Part shown: in pieces, positions 49,007 to 58,004 of the stretch
Numbering within the stretch: position 1 is the stretch's first letter
How the letters are laid out: every line of letters starts with the position of its first letter
Assembly (NCBI GenBank): GCA_017517865.1
Contig: JAFWYB010000028.1
Coordinates: 1 to 61,968, forward strand
Length of the DNA: 61,968 bases
Reading direction: 5' to 3'
Source of the DNA: Clostridia bacterium
GTDB lineage: Bacteria; Bacillota; Clostridia; Oscillospirales; Acutalibacteraceae
Notes under the pieces: model-generated
The model's input: the letters and a program-made list of their open reading frames with translations, nothing else
What the model was told of the DNA's origin: nothing
Databases searched by the model: none
Program-made: the position numbers and the translations under genes

Positions 49007-49542
49007 TGAGCACTACACAGATTCTTATTGCAGGCTTCGGCGGTCAGGGCGTACTTTTTGCAGGTAAGCTTCTTGCATATAAGGGCCTTCTTGCCGATAA
49101 GCAGGTTTCATGGCTTCCCTCCTACGGTCCCGAAATGCGCGGCGGCACAGCTAACTGCAGCGTTATAATCAGCGACGAGCCTGTTGGTTCACCCATCGTT
49201 TCCAATCCCGATGTTCTTGTTGCGATGAATCTTCCCTCACTTGAAAAGTATGAGAAGGACGTTGTTTCGGGCGGTATTATCATCGTTGATTCAACACTCA
49301 TCGGCAAAAAAGTTGAAAGAGACGACGTAACAACTTATTACGTACCTGCAACAAAAATGGCTAAGGACGAAGGCTTTGCCACTCTCGCAAATATGATTCT
49401 TATGGGTAAGCTTATGAAAGCTTGCGACGCTCTTTCCTTCGACGGAATTGAAGCAACCGTACAGAAGGTTGTGCCTCCCAAAAAGGCAAATCTTATTGAT
49501 ATCAATATCAAAGCAATTAAAACCGGTTACGATTTTGAATAA
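49006..49542 (+). CDS. vorC: 2-oxoacid:ferredoxin oxidoreductase, gamma subunit
   Basis: 178 residues. A typical gamma domain ([50 protein letters not shown]) that helps bind CoA. Full length. It is followed 19 nt later by the aminotransferase gene. The a-b-g-d set is complete, so the enzyme should be functional. Confidence 0.93.
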   Translation: MSTTQILIAGFGGQGVLFAGKLLAYKGLLADKQVSWLPSYGPEMRGGTANCSVIISDEPVGSPIVSNPDVLVAMNLPSLEKYEKDVVSGGIIIVDSTLIGKKVERDDVTTYYVPATKMAKDEGFATLANMILMGKLMKACDALSFDGIEATVQKVVPPKKANLIDINIKAIKTGYDFE

Positions 49543-49561
49543 TATTTAAGAGGTGTTATTT

Positions 49562-50629
49562 ATGGAAATAAAGATTACAAAAACAACTGCACCCAAGGCT
49601 AAGCCCGCTAAGGGAGAAAAGCTCGGCTTCGGTCACATTTTCACAGACCATATGTTCGTAATGAACTATACAGAGGGCAAGGGCTGGCACGATGCAAGAA
49701 TCGAGCCCTATCAGAACCTTTCACTTGCACCCAGTGCAATGGTTTTCCATTACGGTCAGGAAATGTTTGAGGGCCTTAAGGCATACAGAGGCGCAGACGA
49801 TAAGATTTATCTTTTCCGTCCCGATATGAACGCCAAGAGAGCTAATGCTTCAAACGAAAGACTCTGCATCCCCGAAATTCCCGAGGAGATGTTTGTTGAA
49901 GCTGTTAAGGCTGTTGTTGACATTGACAGAGATTGGGTACCCGCTGACGAAGGTACATCTCTTTACATCCGCCCCTTTGTAATTGCAACCGATGAATTCC
50001 TCGGTGTTGCTCCCTCAAAGACATATCTCTTCATCGTTATTCTTTCACCCTCAGGTGCATATTATGAGAGCGGTCTTGCTCCCGTCGGTATCTGGATTGA
50101 GGATGACTATGTAAGAGCTGTAAAGGGCGGTATGGGCTTTGCTAAGACCGGCGGTAACTATGCTGCTTCTCTTATTGCACAGGTTAAAGCTCACGATGCA
50201 GGCTATTCACAGGTTCTCTGGCTTGACGGTGTTGAAAGAAAGTATATCGAAGAAGTCGGTGCCATGAACATTATGTTCAAGATTAACGGCAAGGTTATCA
50301 CTCCCGCTCTTAACGGCAGCATCCTTCCCGGTATCACACGTAACTCCATTATCAACGTATGCAAGGCATGGGGCTACGAGGTTGAGGAAAGAAGAATCTC
50401 TGTTGACGAGCTTGTTGAGGCTGCAAAGAACGGCACTCTCGAGGAAGTGTGGGGTACAGGTACGGCAGCTGTTGTTTCACCCGTCGGTAAGCTTCGTTAT
50501 ATGGACGATGTTATGACAATCGGTGACGGCGGTATCGGCGAACTCACGCAGAAGCTTTATGATGAGCTTACAGGCATCCAGTGGGGTAAGAGAGAAGATC
50601 CCTACGGCTGGAGAGTTGAAGTTAAATAA
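49562..50629 (+). CDS. ilvE: Branched-chain amino acid aminotransferase
   Basis: 355 residues. A fold-type IV PLP enzyme: FHYGQEMFEGLKAYRG, LYIRPFVIATDEFLGV, FAKTGGNYAASL, QVLWLDGVERKYIEEVGAMN (Lys forms the Schiff base with PLP) and the late GTAAVVSPVG. It transfers amino groups between glutamate and the 2-oxoacids of Val, Leu and Ile. Coming last after the vor genes, it would complete the route from acyl-CoA to amino acid. ATG 49562 follows GAGGTG; a strong terminator follows. Confidence 0.95.
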   Translation: MEIKITKTTAPKAKPAKGEKLGFGHIFTDHMFVMNYTEGKGWHDARIEPYQNLSLAPSAMVFHYGQEMFEGLKAYRGADDKIYLFRPDMNAKRANASNERLCIPEIPEEMFVEAVKAVVDIDRDWVPADEGTSLYIRPFVIATDEFLGVAPSKTYLFIVILSPSGAYYESGLAPVGIWIEDDYVRAVKGGMGFAKTGGNYAASLIAQVKAHDAGYSQVLWLDGVERKYIEEVGAMNIMFKINGKVITPALNGSILPGITRNSIINVCKAWGYEVEERRISVDELVEAAKNGTLEEVWGTGTAAVVSPVGKLRYMDDVMTIGDGGIGELTQKLYDELTGIQWGKREDPYGWRVEVK

Positions 50630-50637
50630 TTGGTTTT

Positions 50638-50680
50638 GCAACACATCTGTAAAAACAGACAGATGTGTTGCATTTGCTTT
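50638..50680 (+). terminator. Terminator after ilvE
   Basis: Perfect 13-bp stem GCAACACATCTGT/ACAGATGTGTTGC, then ATTTGCTTTT. Confidence 0.88.
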
Positions 50681-50748
50681 TATTGACAAAACAATTTGCT
50701 GAAGTTATAATTAAAATATAGAAATCTGAACATAGGAAGGTGAAAAGA

Positions 50749-51420
50749 GTGATAAATATTTTGGTTGTTGAGGATGATAAAAACCTTAATCAGATTATAT
50801 GTTCATTTCTTTCAAAAAACGGTTACTGCTCAACGGGATGCCTTAATCCGCTTGAGGCTTATGAACTCCTTTCTGCCAGGATTTATGACCTTGTTATAAC
50901 TGATATAATGATGCCTAAGCTGAACGGATATGATTTTGTTGAAGAGGTCCGCAGCAAAAAACCAATGATGCCGATACTGTTTATAACTGCGCTGGACGAT
51001 TTCGGTTCTAAGCAGAAAGGCTTTTCTGTCGGTGCTGACGACTATATGGTTAAACCGGTTGATATGAATGAAATGGTTTTAAGAGTTGGTGCTTTATTGA
51101 GAAGAGCAAAGATAATAAGTGAAAACCGTTTGGAAATAGGGGAGCTTTTGCTTGTGAGGGATGAAATGGCTGTTTATTTGAACGGTCGGGAGCTTTCTGT
51201 TTCTCCCAGAGAATTTAATGTTCTTTACAAGCTTTTGTCACATCCCAAAAGGATTTTTACAAGAAGCGAGCTTATGGATGAATATTGGGGTATGAGCAAC
51301 GACACGGGACTTCGCACGGTTGACGTTTATATTGCCAGACTTCGCAGAGAATTGGCAGAGTGTAAAAATATTGAAATAATTACCGTTCAAGGCTTCGGAT
51401 ATAAGGCGGTGCTGAAATGA
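50749..51420 (+). CDS. OmpR-family response regulator
   Basis: 223 residues. Receiver domain (VVEDDKN, phosphorylated Asp in VITDIMMP, signalling Thr in FITALDD, Lys in VKPVD) and a winged-helix DNA-binding domain (SPREFNVLYKLL, RTVDVYIARLRREL, TVQGFGYKA). The GTG at 50749 is better spaced from AGGAAGG than the GTG at 50740. Its stop overlaps the kinase start by four bases (ATGA), so the pair is translationally coupled. The signal sensed is unknown. Confidence 0.92.
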   Translation: MINILVVEDDKNLNQIICSFLSKNGYCSTGCLNPLEAYELLSARIYDLVITDIMMPKLNGYDFVEEVRSKKPMMPILFITALDDFGSKQKGFSVGADDYMVKPVDMNEMVLRVGALLRRAKIISENRLEIGELLLVRDEMAVYLNGRELSVSPREFNVLYKLLSHPKRIFTRSELMDEYWGMSNDTGLRTVDVYIARLRRELAECKNIEIITVQGFGYKAVLK

Positions 51421-52478
51421 AAAATAAGCTTAAGAAAAAGAGCGGCAGAGAAGAAAATATAGGCGCTCTGATTTCCTGGCAGGTAACCCTTGTGCTGTTT
51501 GTTATTATGTGCTTGTTTGTTGTTGCACAATATTACATAGTTACATCTTATTTCAACCAACCCTTTGCTCTTGTCGGTACACTTTCTTATTATATCGTAG
51601 GCAGCTGCTTGTTGCTTGCGCTTGTTATCGGTGCCGTTTGGCGCTTTTGGGTAATCAGACCTCTTAAAAGGGTAACATCAGCTGCAAGAAAGGTTGCATC
51701 CGGTGATTTCAGCGTTAAAATTGAACCGTTTAAAGGAAAAAGAAAAAAGAACGAGCTCGACATTTTAATCGATGATTTTAACATTATGACGCGTGAGCTT
51801 GCTAATAACGAGATGCTGAAAAGTGATTTTATTTCTAATGTTTCGCACGAAATAAAGACACCGCTTTCCGTAATTCAGAGCTATAGTCAGGCTTTAAAAG
51901 AGCCGGATATTGATGAGGAAACCTATAACCGATATGTTGATATTATTATTTCGGTAACAAATAACCTTACTTCTATGATAAGCAACATACTTAAGCTGAA
52001 CAAGCTTGAAAATCAGCAGATTTTTCATAACTCCTCTCCATATCAGTTGGGTGAACAGCTCAGAAGGTGTGCCCTTGATTTTGTTGAGCTTTGGCAAGCA
52101 AAAAATATTGATTTTATTATTGAGGCAGAGGATTTAATTATTGACTATGATGAGTCTTTACTTGAACTTGTGTGGAAAAATCTTATTTCAAACGCTATAA
52201 AATATACTCCGGAGGGTGGAAGCATACAGATATCTTCGAAAAAAACGGGCAATGCTGTTGAGATTGTTATCAGTGACAACGGTTGCGGAATAAGTGAGCA
52301 GGCGCAGAAAAGAATCTTTGATAAATTCTATCAGTGTGATACATCACATTCCTCAGAGGGCAACGGACTCGGACTGGCTATTGTGAAAAAAGTGCTTGAA
52401 ATAGTAAACGGAAGAATATCTGTTGAAAGCGAGGTCGGAGTTGGGACAAGCTTCAAGGTTTCACTTTTAATTAACTGA
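51417..52478 (+). CDS. Sensor histidine kinase
   Basis: 353 residues. Two membrane helices (about 20-43 and 58-80) with only a short loop between, a HAMP linker (about 80-130), the H-box NVSHEIKTPLSVI, and the ATPase boxes NLISNAIKYTPEGG, DNGCGI and GNGLGLAIV. The very short extracellular loop suggests it senses the membrane or a partner protein rather than a soluble ligand. It phosphorylates the regulator encoded just before it. Confidence 0.93.
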   Translation: MKNKLKKKSGREENIGALISWQVTLVLFVIMCLFVVAQYYIVTSYFNQPFALVGTLSYYIVGSCLLLALVIGAVWRFWVIRPLKRVTSAARKVASGDFSVKIEPFKGKRKKNELDILIDDFNIMTRELANNEMLKSDFISNVSHEIKTPLSVIQSYSQALKEPDIDEETYNRYVDIIISVTNNLTSMISNILKLNKLENQQIFHNSSPYQLGEQLRRCALDFVELWQAKNIDFIIEAEDLIIDYDESLLELVWKNLISNAIKYTPEGGSIQISSKKTGNAVEIVISDNGCGISEQAQKRIFDKFYQCDTSHSSEGNGLGLAIVKKVLEIVNGRISVESEVGVGTSFKVSLLIN

Positions 52479-52566
52479 AATTAATATCTCATTAACAAAA
52501 AAACTGAGTCTAAAAATATCTTCTTATTATAATAAGTTTAGTGATTTGGAATAAGGAGGTATTTAT

Positions 52567-53571
52567 ATGAAGAAACTATATATTATAACGGGAGCGGCAG
52601 GACATCTCGCGAGTACAATTATCAGATATTTGCGCAAGGAAAACTGTGACATACGAGGCTTGATTCTGCCTTCAGAAAATGCCGAAAGCGACGGAAATGT
52701 AACTTATTTTAAGGGCGATATAACAGATTTATCCTCGCTGACAGAGATTTTTTCCGGACTTGAAGGCAGAGAGACTGTTGTAATTCATGCAGCGGGAATA
52801 ATCAGCATTGCAGAAAAGGTTACGCCGGAGCTGCAGAAGGTCAATGTAGGGGGAACAGAGAACATCATTACCAAAAGCATTGAAAGCGGGGTAAAAAGAC
52901 TTGTATACGTAAGCTCTGTTCATGCGATTCCCGAAAAAACCGATAATACAACCATTGAAGAGGTCAATTCTTTTTCCAAGGAGTTGGTTGTTGGGGCTTA
53001 CGCTTCAACGAAGGCTGAAGCAACGAAAAAGGTGCTTGAGGCATCAGAAAAAGGTTTGGATACGGTGGTTGTTCATCCTTCCGGGATTATCGGTCCCTAT
53101 GACTCAGGCAATAACCATATGGTACAGCTTATAGATATGTATGTATCGGGCAGGCTTCCTGCCGGTGTCATCGGCGGTTATGATTTTGTGGATGTCCGCG
53201 ACGTTGCAAAAGGATGCATTGCAGCAGCAGAAAAGGGTAAGAGGGGAAATTGTTATATTTTATCAAACCGTTACTTTACCGTAAAGGAACTGCTTGATTG
53301 TATGCGAAGAATTTCAGGCGGAAAGAAAAAGGTCTGCCTTCCTCTTTCGTTGGCAGGTGCGTTTGTTCCGATGTTTGAATGGATTGCCGAGAAAACAAAA
53401 ACAAGGCCGCTTTATACAAGGTACGCTTTATATACTCTTTCAAGTAACGGGCATTTTTCTCACGATAAAGCAACGGCCGAGCTCGGCTATAAGCCGAGAG
53501 ATATGGCTTTAACCTTAAATGATACGATTCAGTATCTGAGAGGTAAAAAGGTGCCTTTAGAGGCTGCATAA
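52567..53571 (+). CDS. NAD-dependent epimerase/dehydratase family protein
   Basis: 334 residues, extended SDR. N-terminal nucleotide-binding motif GAAGHLAS (variant of GxxGxxG), active-site YASTKAEATK, and HPSGIIGPYDSG, as in 3-beta-hydroxysteroid dehydrogenase/dihydroflavonol reductase-like enzymes. The substrate cannot be told. AAGGAGG before the ATG. It starts 88 nt after the histidine kinase gene on the same strand and may be controlled by it (inference). Confidence 0.85.
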   Translation: MKKLYIITGAAGHLASTIIRYLRKENCDIRGLILPSENAESDGNVTYFKGDITDLSSLTEIFSGLEGRETVVIHAAGIISIAEKVTPELQKVNVGGTENIITKSIESGVKRLVYVSSVHAIPEKTDNTTIEEVNSFSKELVVGAYASTKAEATKKVLEASEKGLDTVVVHPSGIIGPYDSGNNHMVQLIDMYVSGRLPAGVIGGYDFVDVRDVAKGCIAAAEKGKRGNCYILSNRYFTVKELLDCMRRISGGKKKVCLPLSLAGAFVPMFEWIAEKTKTRPLYTRYALYTLSSNGHFSHDKATAELGYKPRDMALTLNDTIQYLRGKKVPLEAA

Positions 53572-53591
53572 ACATAAATCAGCTAAATTTA

Positions 53592-53640
53592 AACTGCTCC
53601 GAATTGTACAAACAGTACAATTCGGAGCAGTTCTCTTTTA
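53592..53640. terminator. Bidirectional terminator
   Basis: Perfect 18-bp stem (53592-53609 with 53615-53632) and 5-nt loop, then CTCTTTTATT, between the convergent epimerase and tcdA genes. Confidence 0.9.
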
Positions 53641-53693
53641 TTCTGCCGTAAAAGGCTCTTTTCTATTGTCAGCTTCTGTTCAAATCACAGCGC

Positions 53694-54401
53694 TCATTTT
53701 TTTATCAGATCCTTTATTACCTCGCCTGCAATTATCATTCCCGCAACCGGAGGAACAAAAGAAACACTTCCGGGAACGGCCTTGCCTCTGTCTGTCGTTT
53801 CAGTGATAGCCGGTTTAAGCGGCTCTTCCTTTGAGTAAAGCACCTTGAGCCTTTTAATTCCCCGCTTTTTCATTTCAAGTCTCATCACACGGGCAAGGGG
53901 ACATACGCTTGTTTTATAAATATCTGTTATTTCAAACTGCGTAGGGTCGAGCTTGTTGCCTGTACCCATTGATGAAATAACCGGAATGCCGAGCTCATTA
54001 CATTTTTCAATAATTGCAATTTTTCCCGATACAGTGTCGATTGCATCTATAACGTAATCGTAGGGTGTAAAGTCAAAGCCGTCAATGCTGTCGGGTAATA
54101 TAAAGGTGTTAAAGGTGTTAACCCTACAATCGGGATTTATTTCAAGAATTCTGTTTTTCGCCGCCTCTGTTTTAAGCATACCCACAGTGTTGCTGGTTGC
54201 TATCAGCTGGCGGTTTATATTGCTTACACTGACCTTATCGTTATCTATAATATCTATTCTGCCTATGCCGCCTCTTACAAGAGCCTCAACTGCACCGCCG
54301 CCTACACCGCCTGCACCGAAAACCGCAACAGCAGAAGCTCCGAGCTTATTTAAAGCCTCGGAGCCTAAAAGCATTTCGGTTCTTTTGAATATCTCAGACA
54401 T
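53694..54401 (-). CDS. tcdA: tRNA threonylcarbamoyladenosine dehydratase
   Basis: 235 residues. An E1/ThiF-like enzyme: VAVFGAGGVGGGAVEALVRGG (ATP-binding), DNDKVSVSNINRQL, DAIDTVSGK and MGTGNKLDP. It cyclises t6A at position 37 of tRNAs that read ANN codons, using ATP. Start ATG follows AAGGAA. It begins 3 nt after the dgkA stop, making it the last gene of the yqfC-to-tcdA cluster. Confidence 0.93.
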   Translation of the reverse strand: MSEIFKRTEMLLGSEALNKLGASAVAVFGAGGVGGGAVEALVRGGIGRIDIIDNDKVSVSNINRQLIATSNTVGMLKTEAAKNRILEINPDCRVNTFNTFILPDSIDGFDFTPYDYVIDAIDTVSGKIAIIEKCNELGIPVISSMGTGNKLDPTQFEITDIYKTSVCPLARVMRLEMKKRGIKRLKVLYSKEEPLKPAITETTDRGKAVPGSVSFVPPVAGMIIAGEVIKDLIKK

Positions 54402-54404
54402 AAA

Positions 54405-54887
54405 TCATTTCCTTCTTCTGAAATCAAAGCCGTAAAAGATAAACACAGTTGCCACGGCAAGACTGATAATTACAACGAGTATCATAATCGGGTTAGCGAT
54501 AAAATACTGCGCCATTTTAATGAACGCCTGCGGCTGGAACATAATTATAATTCCTACAATAACAGAAATTATTGCACATATGAGCACTGCACCTGCAGCT
54601 GCGTCCTTGGCTATTTTTCCGTTTTCCGTTCTTTTTTCTCCGTAAAGGTTAACTGAATTTTCGATTGCGGTATTGAAGGTTTCTGCAGCAAGAACAAGTG
54701 CGGAGGTAAGAAGCAGTAAAACGTACTCGGTTTTGCTTATAACGAACCAGTCACTGAATATAAGTATAGAAAACATATAAATGAGGCAGGTGATATGTAT
54801 TCGCATATTTCTTTCGGTGCGAATCATATATCCTATACCTCTGAATGCATAGACGAAGCTCATCAGAAGATTTTTTATATTTTCCAT
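54405..54887 (-). CDS. dgkA: Diacylglycerol/undecaprenol kinase
   Basis: 160 residues with three to four membrane helices. The family core AETFNTAIENSVNLYGEK and KDAAAGAVLICAI is present. In Gram-positive bacteria this protein phosphorylates undecaprenol to recycle the cell-wall lipid carrier. Its start lies 1 nt after the ybeY stop. The hydrophobic C-terminal extension is a little longer than in the shortest homologues. Confidence 0.93.
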   Translation of the reverse strand: MENIKNLLMSFVYAFRGIGYMIRTERNMRIHITCLIYMFSILIFSDWFVISKTEYVLLLLTSALVLAAETFNTAIENSVNLYGEKRTENGKIAKDAAAGAVLICAIISVIVGIIIMFQPQAFIKMAQYFIANPIMILVVIISLAVATVFIFYGFDFRRRK

Positions 54888-54888
54888 T

Positions 54889-55395
54889 TTATTCCTCTAC
54901 CGTATAATAACTGCCGTTTCTTACGAGGCCGAGCTGTGTCAGAACGGCTTCTTCCTTTTCTCTCATTTTAACAAGCTCCATACCGCCGGGCTCGTGGTCG
55001 TAGCCGAGAAGATGAAGCATCGAATGCACTGTAAGGAATGCAACCTCTCTGTCGAGTGAGTGACCGTAAAGGTCTGCCTGCTTGATAGCGGTTTCAATTG
55101 AAATCACAATATCACCGAGCATCTGTGCTCCTGTGTCGTTATTAAGGTCGTAAACGCCGTCAACACCGAGCGGGAAGGATAGTACATCAGTTGAACGGTC
55201 AATGCCTCTGTGCTGTAAATTAAGTGCGTGAATAGCCTCATCGTCAACAATTACAACGCTTATTTCGGCAGAGCCCTTGAAGCCTTCGTTAACAAGCACC
55301 GCATTACAGCAACGTCTTATGAGCATTCTTATACCTGTAGGAATTTTTACGGTGTTCTGACTGTTGGTGATAATTACCTTTATTCTGTCCTTCAT
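54889..55395 (-). CDS. ybeY: Endoribonuclease YbeY
   Basis: 168 residues. Zinc-binding motif HSMLHLLGYDH (three His), preceded by the conserved RGIDRSTDVLSFPLG. YbeY acts in 16S rRNA maturation and ribosome quality control. Its ATG overlaps the phoH stop by four bases. The phoH-ybeY-dgkA order is conserved in Firmicutes. Confidence 0.97.
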   Translation of the reverse strand: MKDRIKVIITNSQNTVKIPTGIRMLIRRCCNAVLVNEGFKGSAEISVVIVDDEAIHALNLQHRGIDRSTDVLSFPLGVDGVYDLNNDTGAQMLGDIVISIETAIKQADLYGHSLDREVAFLTVHSMLHLLGYDHEPGGMELVKMREKEEAVLTQLGLVRNGSYYTVEE

Positions 55396-56357
55396 TTTTT
55401 CTTCTTTGCCTCCTCATATTTTTCATAGGCTTTGATAATATCCTGCACAAGCTTATGGCGGACAACGTCCTTTTCAGAAAACCTGACAGTGCGGATATCA
55501 TCGAGGTTTTTAAGAATTTTTATTACTTCAACCAGTCCGGATTTTTTCCCGTCGGGCAGGTCTATCTGTGTAATGTCACCGGTAACAACTATTTTTGAGC
55601 CGAAACCGAGTCTGGTAAGAAACATCTTCATCTGCTCCGGGGTAGTGTTCTGAGCCTCGTCAAGGATAATGAAGCTGTCATCAAGAGTACGTCCTCTCAT
55701 ATAAGCGAGAGGGGCAACCTCTATACATCCGCGTTCCTGATACTTCTGAAAATTTTCCGGTCCGAGCATATCGAAAAGAGCATCGTAAAGGGGTCTCAGA
55801 TAAGGGTCAACCTTCTGTTGAAGGTCACCCGGAAGAAAGCCCAGCTTTTCGCCTGCTTCAACTGCGGGGCGGGTGAGAATTATACGGCTGATTTCCTTGG
55901 CACGGAAGGCGCTTACAGCCATAGCTACGGCAAGATAGGTTTTACCTGTACCTGCCGGTCCGACACCGATAACAACGGTGTTTTCTTTTATAGCTTCAAT
56001 ATATTTTTTCTGTCCGAGAGTTTTCGCCTTTATAGGCTTACCCTTTGCGCTTATGCAGATGCAATCTGTGCCGATGGAGCTTAGCTTATCGTCGTTACCG
56101 TCCTTAACAAGACCTATTACATAGCGAAGATTATGCTCCGAAAGATTCTCGCCTCTGTTTATTATGTGCAGAAGATGACCGATGGTTCTTTTTGCCTTGT
56201 CAACCTGTTCGTCATCACCACAGACCTTCATTTCGCTGCCTCTGACTATTATATTTACGCTGAATTCTTTTTCAATGAGCCTTACGTTTTCGTCAAAAGA
56301 GCCGAAAAGGCTGACGGCTTGCTCCATACGGTCAATATTTATAATCTGTTCTGCCAA
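55392..56357 (-). CDS. phoH: PhoH family ATPase
   Basis: 321 residues. A KH-like N-terminal part (about 1-110), then a P-loop ATPase with GVGPAGTGKTYLAVAMA (Walker A), FIILDEAQNTTPEQMKMFLTRLG (Walker B) and VTGDITQIDLP. PhoH-like proteins are RNA-associated ATPases/helicases and typically sit beside ybeY. It has a lysine-rich C-terminal end. It overlaps ybeY by four bases; the yqfD gene ends 125 nt upstream. Confidence 0.95.
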   Translation of the reverse strand: MAEQIINIDRMEQAVSLFGSFDENVRLIEKEFSVNIIVRGSEMKVCGDDEQVDKAKRTIGHLLHIINRGENLSEHNLRYVIGLVKDGNDDKLSSIGTDCICISAKGKPIKAKTLGQKKYIEAIKENTVVIGVGPAGTGKTYLAVAMAVSAFRAKEISRIILTRPAVEAGEKLGFLPGDLQQKVDPYLRPLYDALFDMLGPENFQKYQERGCIEVAPLAYMRGRTLDDSFIILDEAQNTTPEQMKMFLTRLGFGSKIVVTGDITQIDLPDGKKSGLVEVIKILKNLDDIRTVRFSEKDVVRHKLVQDIIKAYEKYEEAKKKK

Positions 56358-56482
56358 AAGTACAGCACCTCATTCTTTTCTTTAAGAATATTACACATAA
56401 AAACACGTTATTTACGATAAATTTTAGCACATTTTTTTAAAAAAGTGAATACTTTTGAAGAAAAAATATAGATTTTTATATA

Positions 56483-57637
56483 TTATTCTTTATCAATGTA
56501 TATAGGACTTTTAATTCCGATGAAATCAATACAGTTCATTTCCGAGGTAATAATGCATTCTGTGCCCTTCAGCGATATCTTCGTATCGCTTGAAAGTATG
56601 TTTGTGTTTGCAAAGTCCCGATAAAATTCAGCCGTATAGCTGTCGATGGCAGTCAGTATTGCATAATCACAGACCTCGTTGTCTGTATATTCTTTTTTTG
56701 TAGCTGCGGTTATCCCGAAGGGCAGCACCGTGTTTTTGATTTCAAGAAATTCATTGTAGCTGAAGTATTTATCCGACTTCGGAAAAGTCAGCCACAGAAA
56801 ATTTACACCGTGTGTTTTTTTGCTGTCAGAAAGTCTCTTGAAGCTACTGTCCGCCGCAGAATAAGCTTTCTGTCTGCTTACGGTGTGCAGAGCGGTTATT
56901 CTGCCTCTTGCCTCAAGGTAAGAGGCAGAAAAGTCTGTGTTTTCAACAACACCGCTTATTAACAGGTCACCCTTTTTTACCGCGTTTCCCGCGCGGACTA
57001 TGCGCACACCGTTGAAAGCCTCAACGCTCAGAACAGTTGCGTCAAAATCGGCTACAATGTTGCAGGGCTCCTTATATGTTGCATCCTCGTGCTCGTCTAC
57101 ATAGTCACGTACCTCAATTACTGCTTTACTGCCTTTAATATTAACAGACATCCACATAAGCCTGCCGTTAAAGCTGTTTACACCCTCTCTGTTGAGTAAA
57201 TCTGTGTCTACAGCCTTTGAGTATACCCCTTTTTTAAGTCCGTACTGCTCGAGAGTGCTTATTATCCGTGCATGACTTACTGTGTCCGTGCCCTCAACAT
57301 CTATAAACCACACAAACTGATTCATAGCAATCACTGTAAATATATAGATAAATACACCTGCAAAAAGAAAAGCTCTGTTTCTGTGCCTTTTCATAAAAAA
57401 AGGAAGACCACATTTTTTGTTCACGGTAAGCCTGACTCCGCTTTTTCTTGCAACTGCTCTGAGTCTGAAAAAATCTTTAGCCGAAACACAGCCTTCAAGC
57501 TTTTTTATATGCGGTGTAAGTGACCACAGATGTATACCTCTTGACGCACACAGATTTATAAAGCGCTCGGGAAAGCCTCCCTCAGCGGTAAAGTGTACGT
57601 AGCCCCGAATACAGCGTAATATATCAAGAAGATTCAT
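56483..57637 (-). CDS. yqfD: Sporulation protein YqfD
   Basis: 384 residues. Cytoplasmic N-terminus, one membrane helix (about 92-112) and a large extracytoplasmic part, as in the sporulation-specific YqfD family under mother-cell control in Bacillus. Characteristic are the opening GYVHFTAEGGFPERFINLC and the membrane-proximal WFIDVEGTDTVSHARI. The exact role is not established. It starts 9 nt after the yqfC stop. Start ATG follows AGGGTGG. Confidence 0.93.
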   Translation of the reverse strand: MNLLDILRCIRGYVHFTAEGGFPERFINLCASRGIHLWSLTPHIKKLEGCVSAKDFFRLRAVARKSGVRLTVNKKCGLPFFMKRHRNRAFLFAGVFIYIFTVIAMNQFVWFIDVEGTDTVSHARIISTLEQYGLKKGVYSKAVDTDLLNREGVNSFNGRLMWMSVNIKGSKAVIEVRDYVDEHEDATYKEPCNIVADFDATVLSVEAFNGVRIVRAGNAVKKGDLLISGVVENTDFSASYLEARGRITALHTVSRQKAYSAADSSFKRLSDSKKTHGVNFLWLTFPKSDKYFSYNEFLEIKNTVLPFGITAATKKEYTDNEVCDYAILTAIDSYTAEFYRDFANTNILSSDTKISLKGTECIITSEMNCIDFIGIKSPIYIDKE

Positions 57638-57646
57638 ATACCCACC

Positions 57647-57919
57647 CTAACAGCTGCAGAAATCTAAGCTTGTAATAAGCCCTTTGATGTTAACCTCTTC
57701 TATTGAAAGGGCAACCATAGTAAGCCCGGAGCCCTTTATAGTAAGAATCAGGTGGCCGCAGTTCAGTTTTATCAGATCGGGACAGTATTCAATTATTCCC
57801 TTTGTGCCGAATATATTTGCCTCTCTGTTTGAAATTATGCTTATGTCGGGTATTTCGAGAATTGCAGAAGATAGAGGTGCCCTGGCTTTATTATTTGCCT
57901 TTTTTGTCAAATGAATCAC
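57647..57919 (-). CDS. yqfC: Sporulation protein YqfC
   Basis: 90 residues, full length for the YqfC family. It has the conserved centre ISNREANIFGTKGIIEY and the closing IKGLITSLDF. It is paired with yqfD in almost all spore formers; the molecular function is unknown. The start appears to be GTG at 57919, with a weak AGAAAG site. It opens the cluster yqfC-yqfD-phoH-ybeY-dgkA-tcdA. Confidence 0.9.
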   Translation of the reverse strand: MIHLTKKANNKARAPLSSAILEIPDISIISNREANIFGTKGIIEYCPDLIKLNCGHLILTIKGSGLTMVALSIEEVNIKGLITSLDFCSC

Positions 57920-58004
57920 AGCTTTCTATGTTTTTTTCATTTTAACAGTTATAAAATAATATGCACGGCAGGCAACGAATATAATTTATCAGGGGAGTGA
58001 GATT

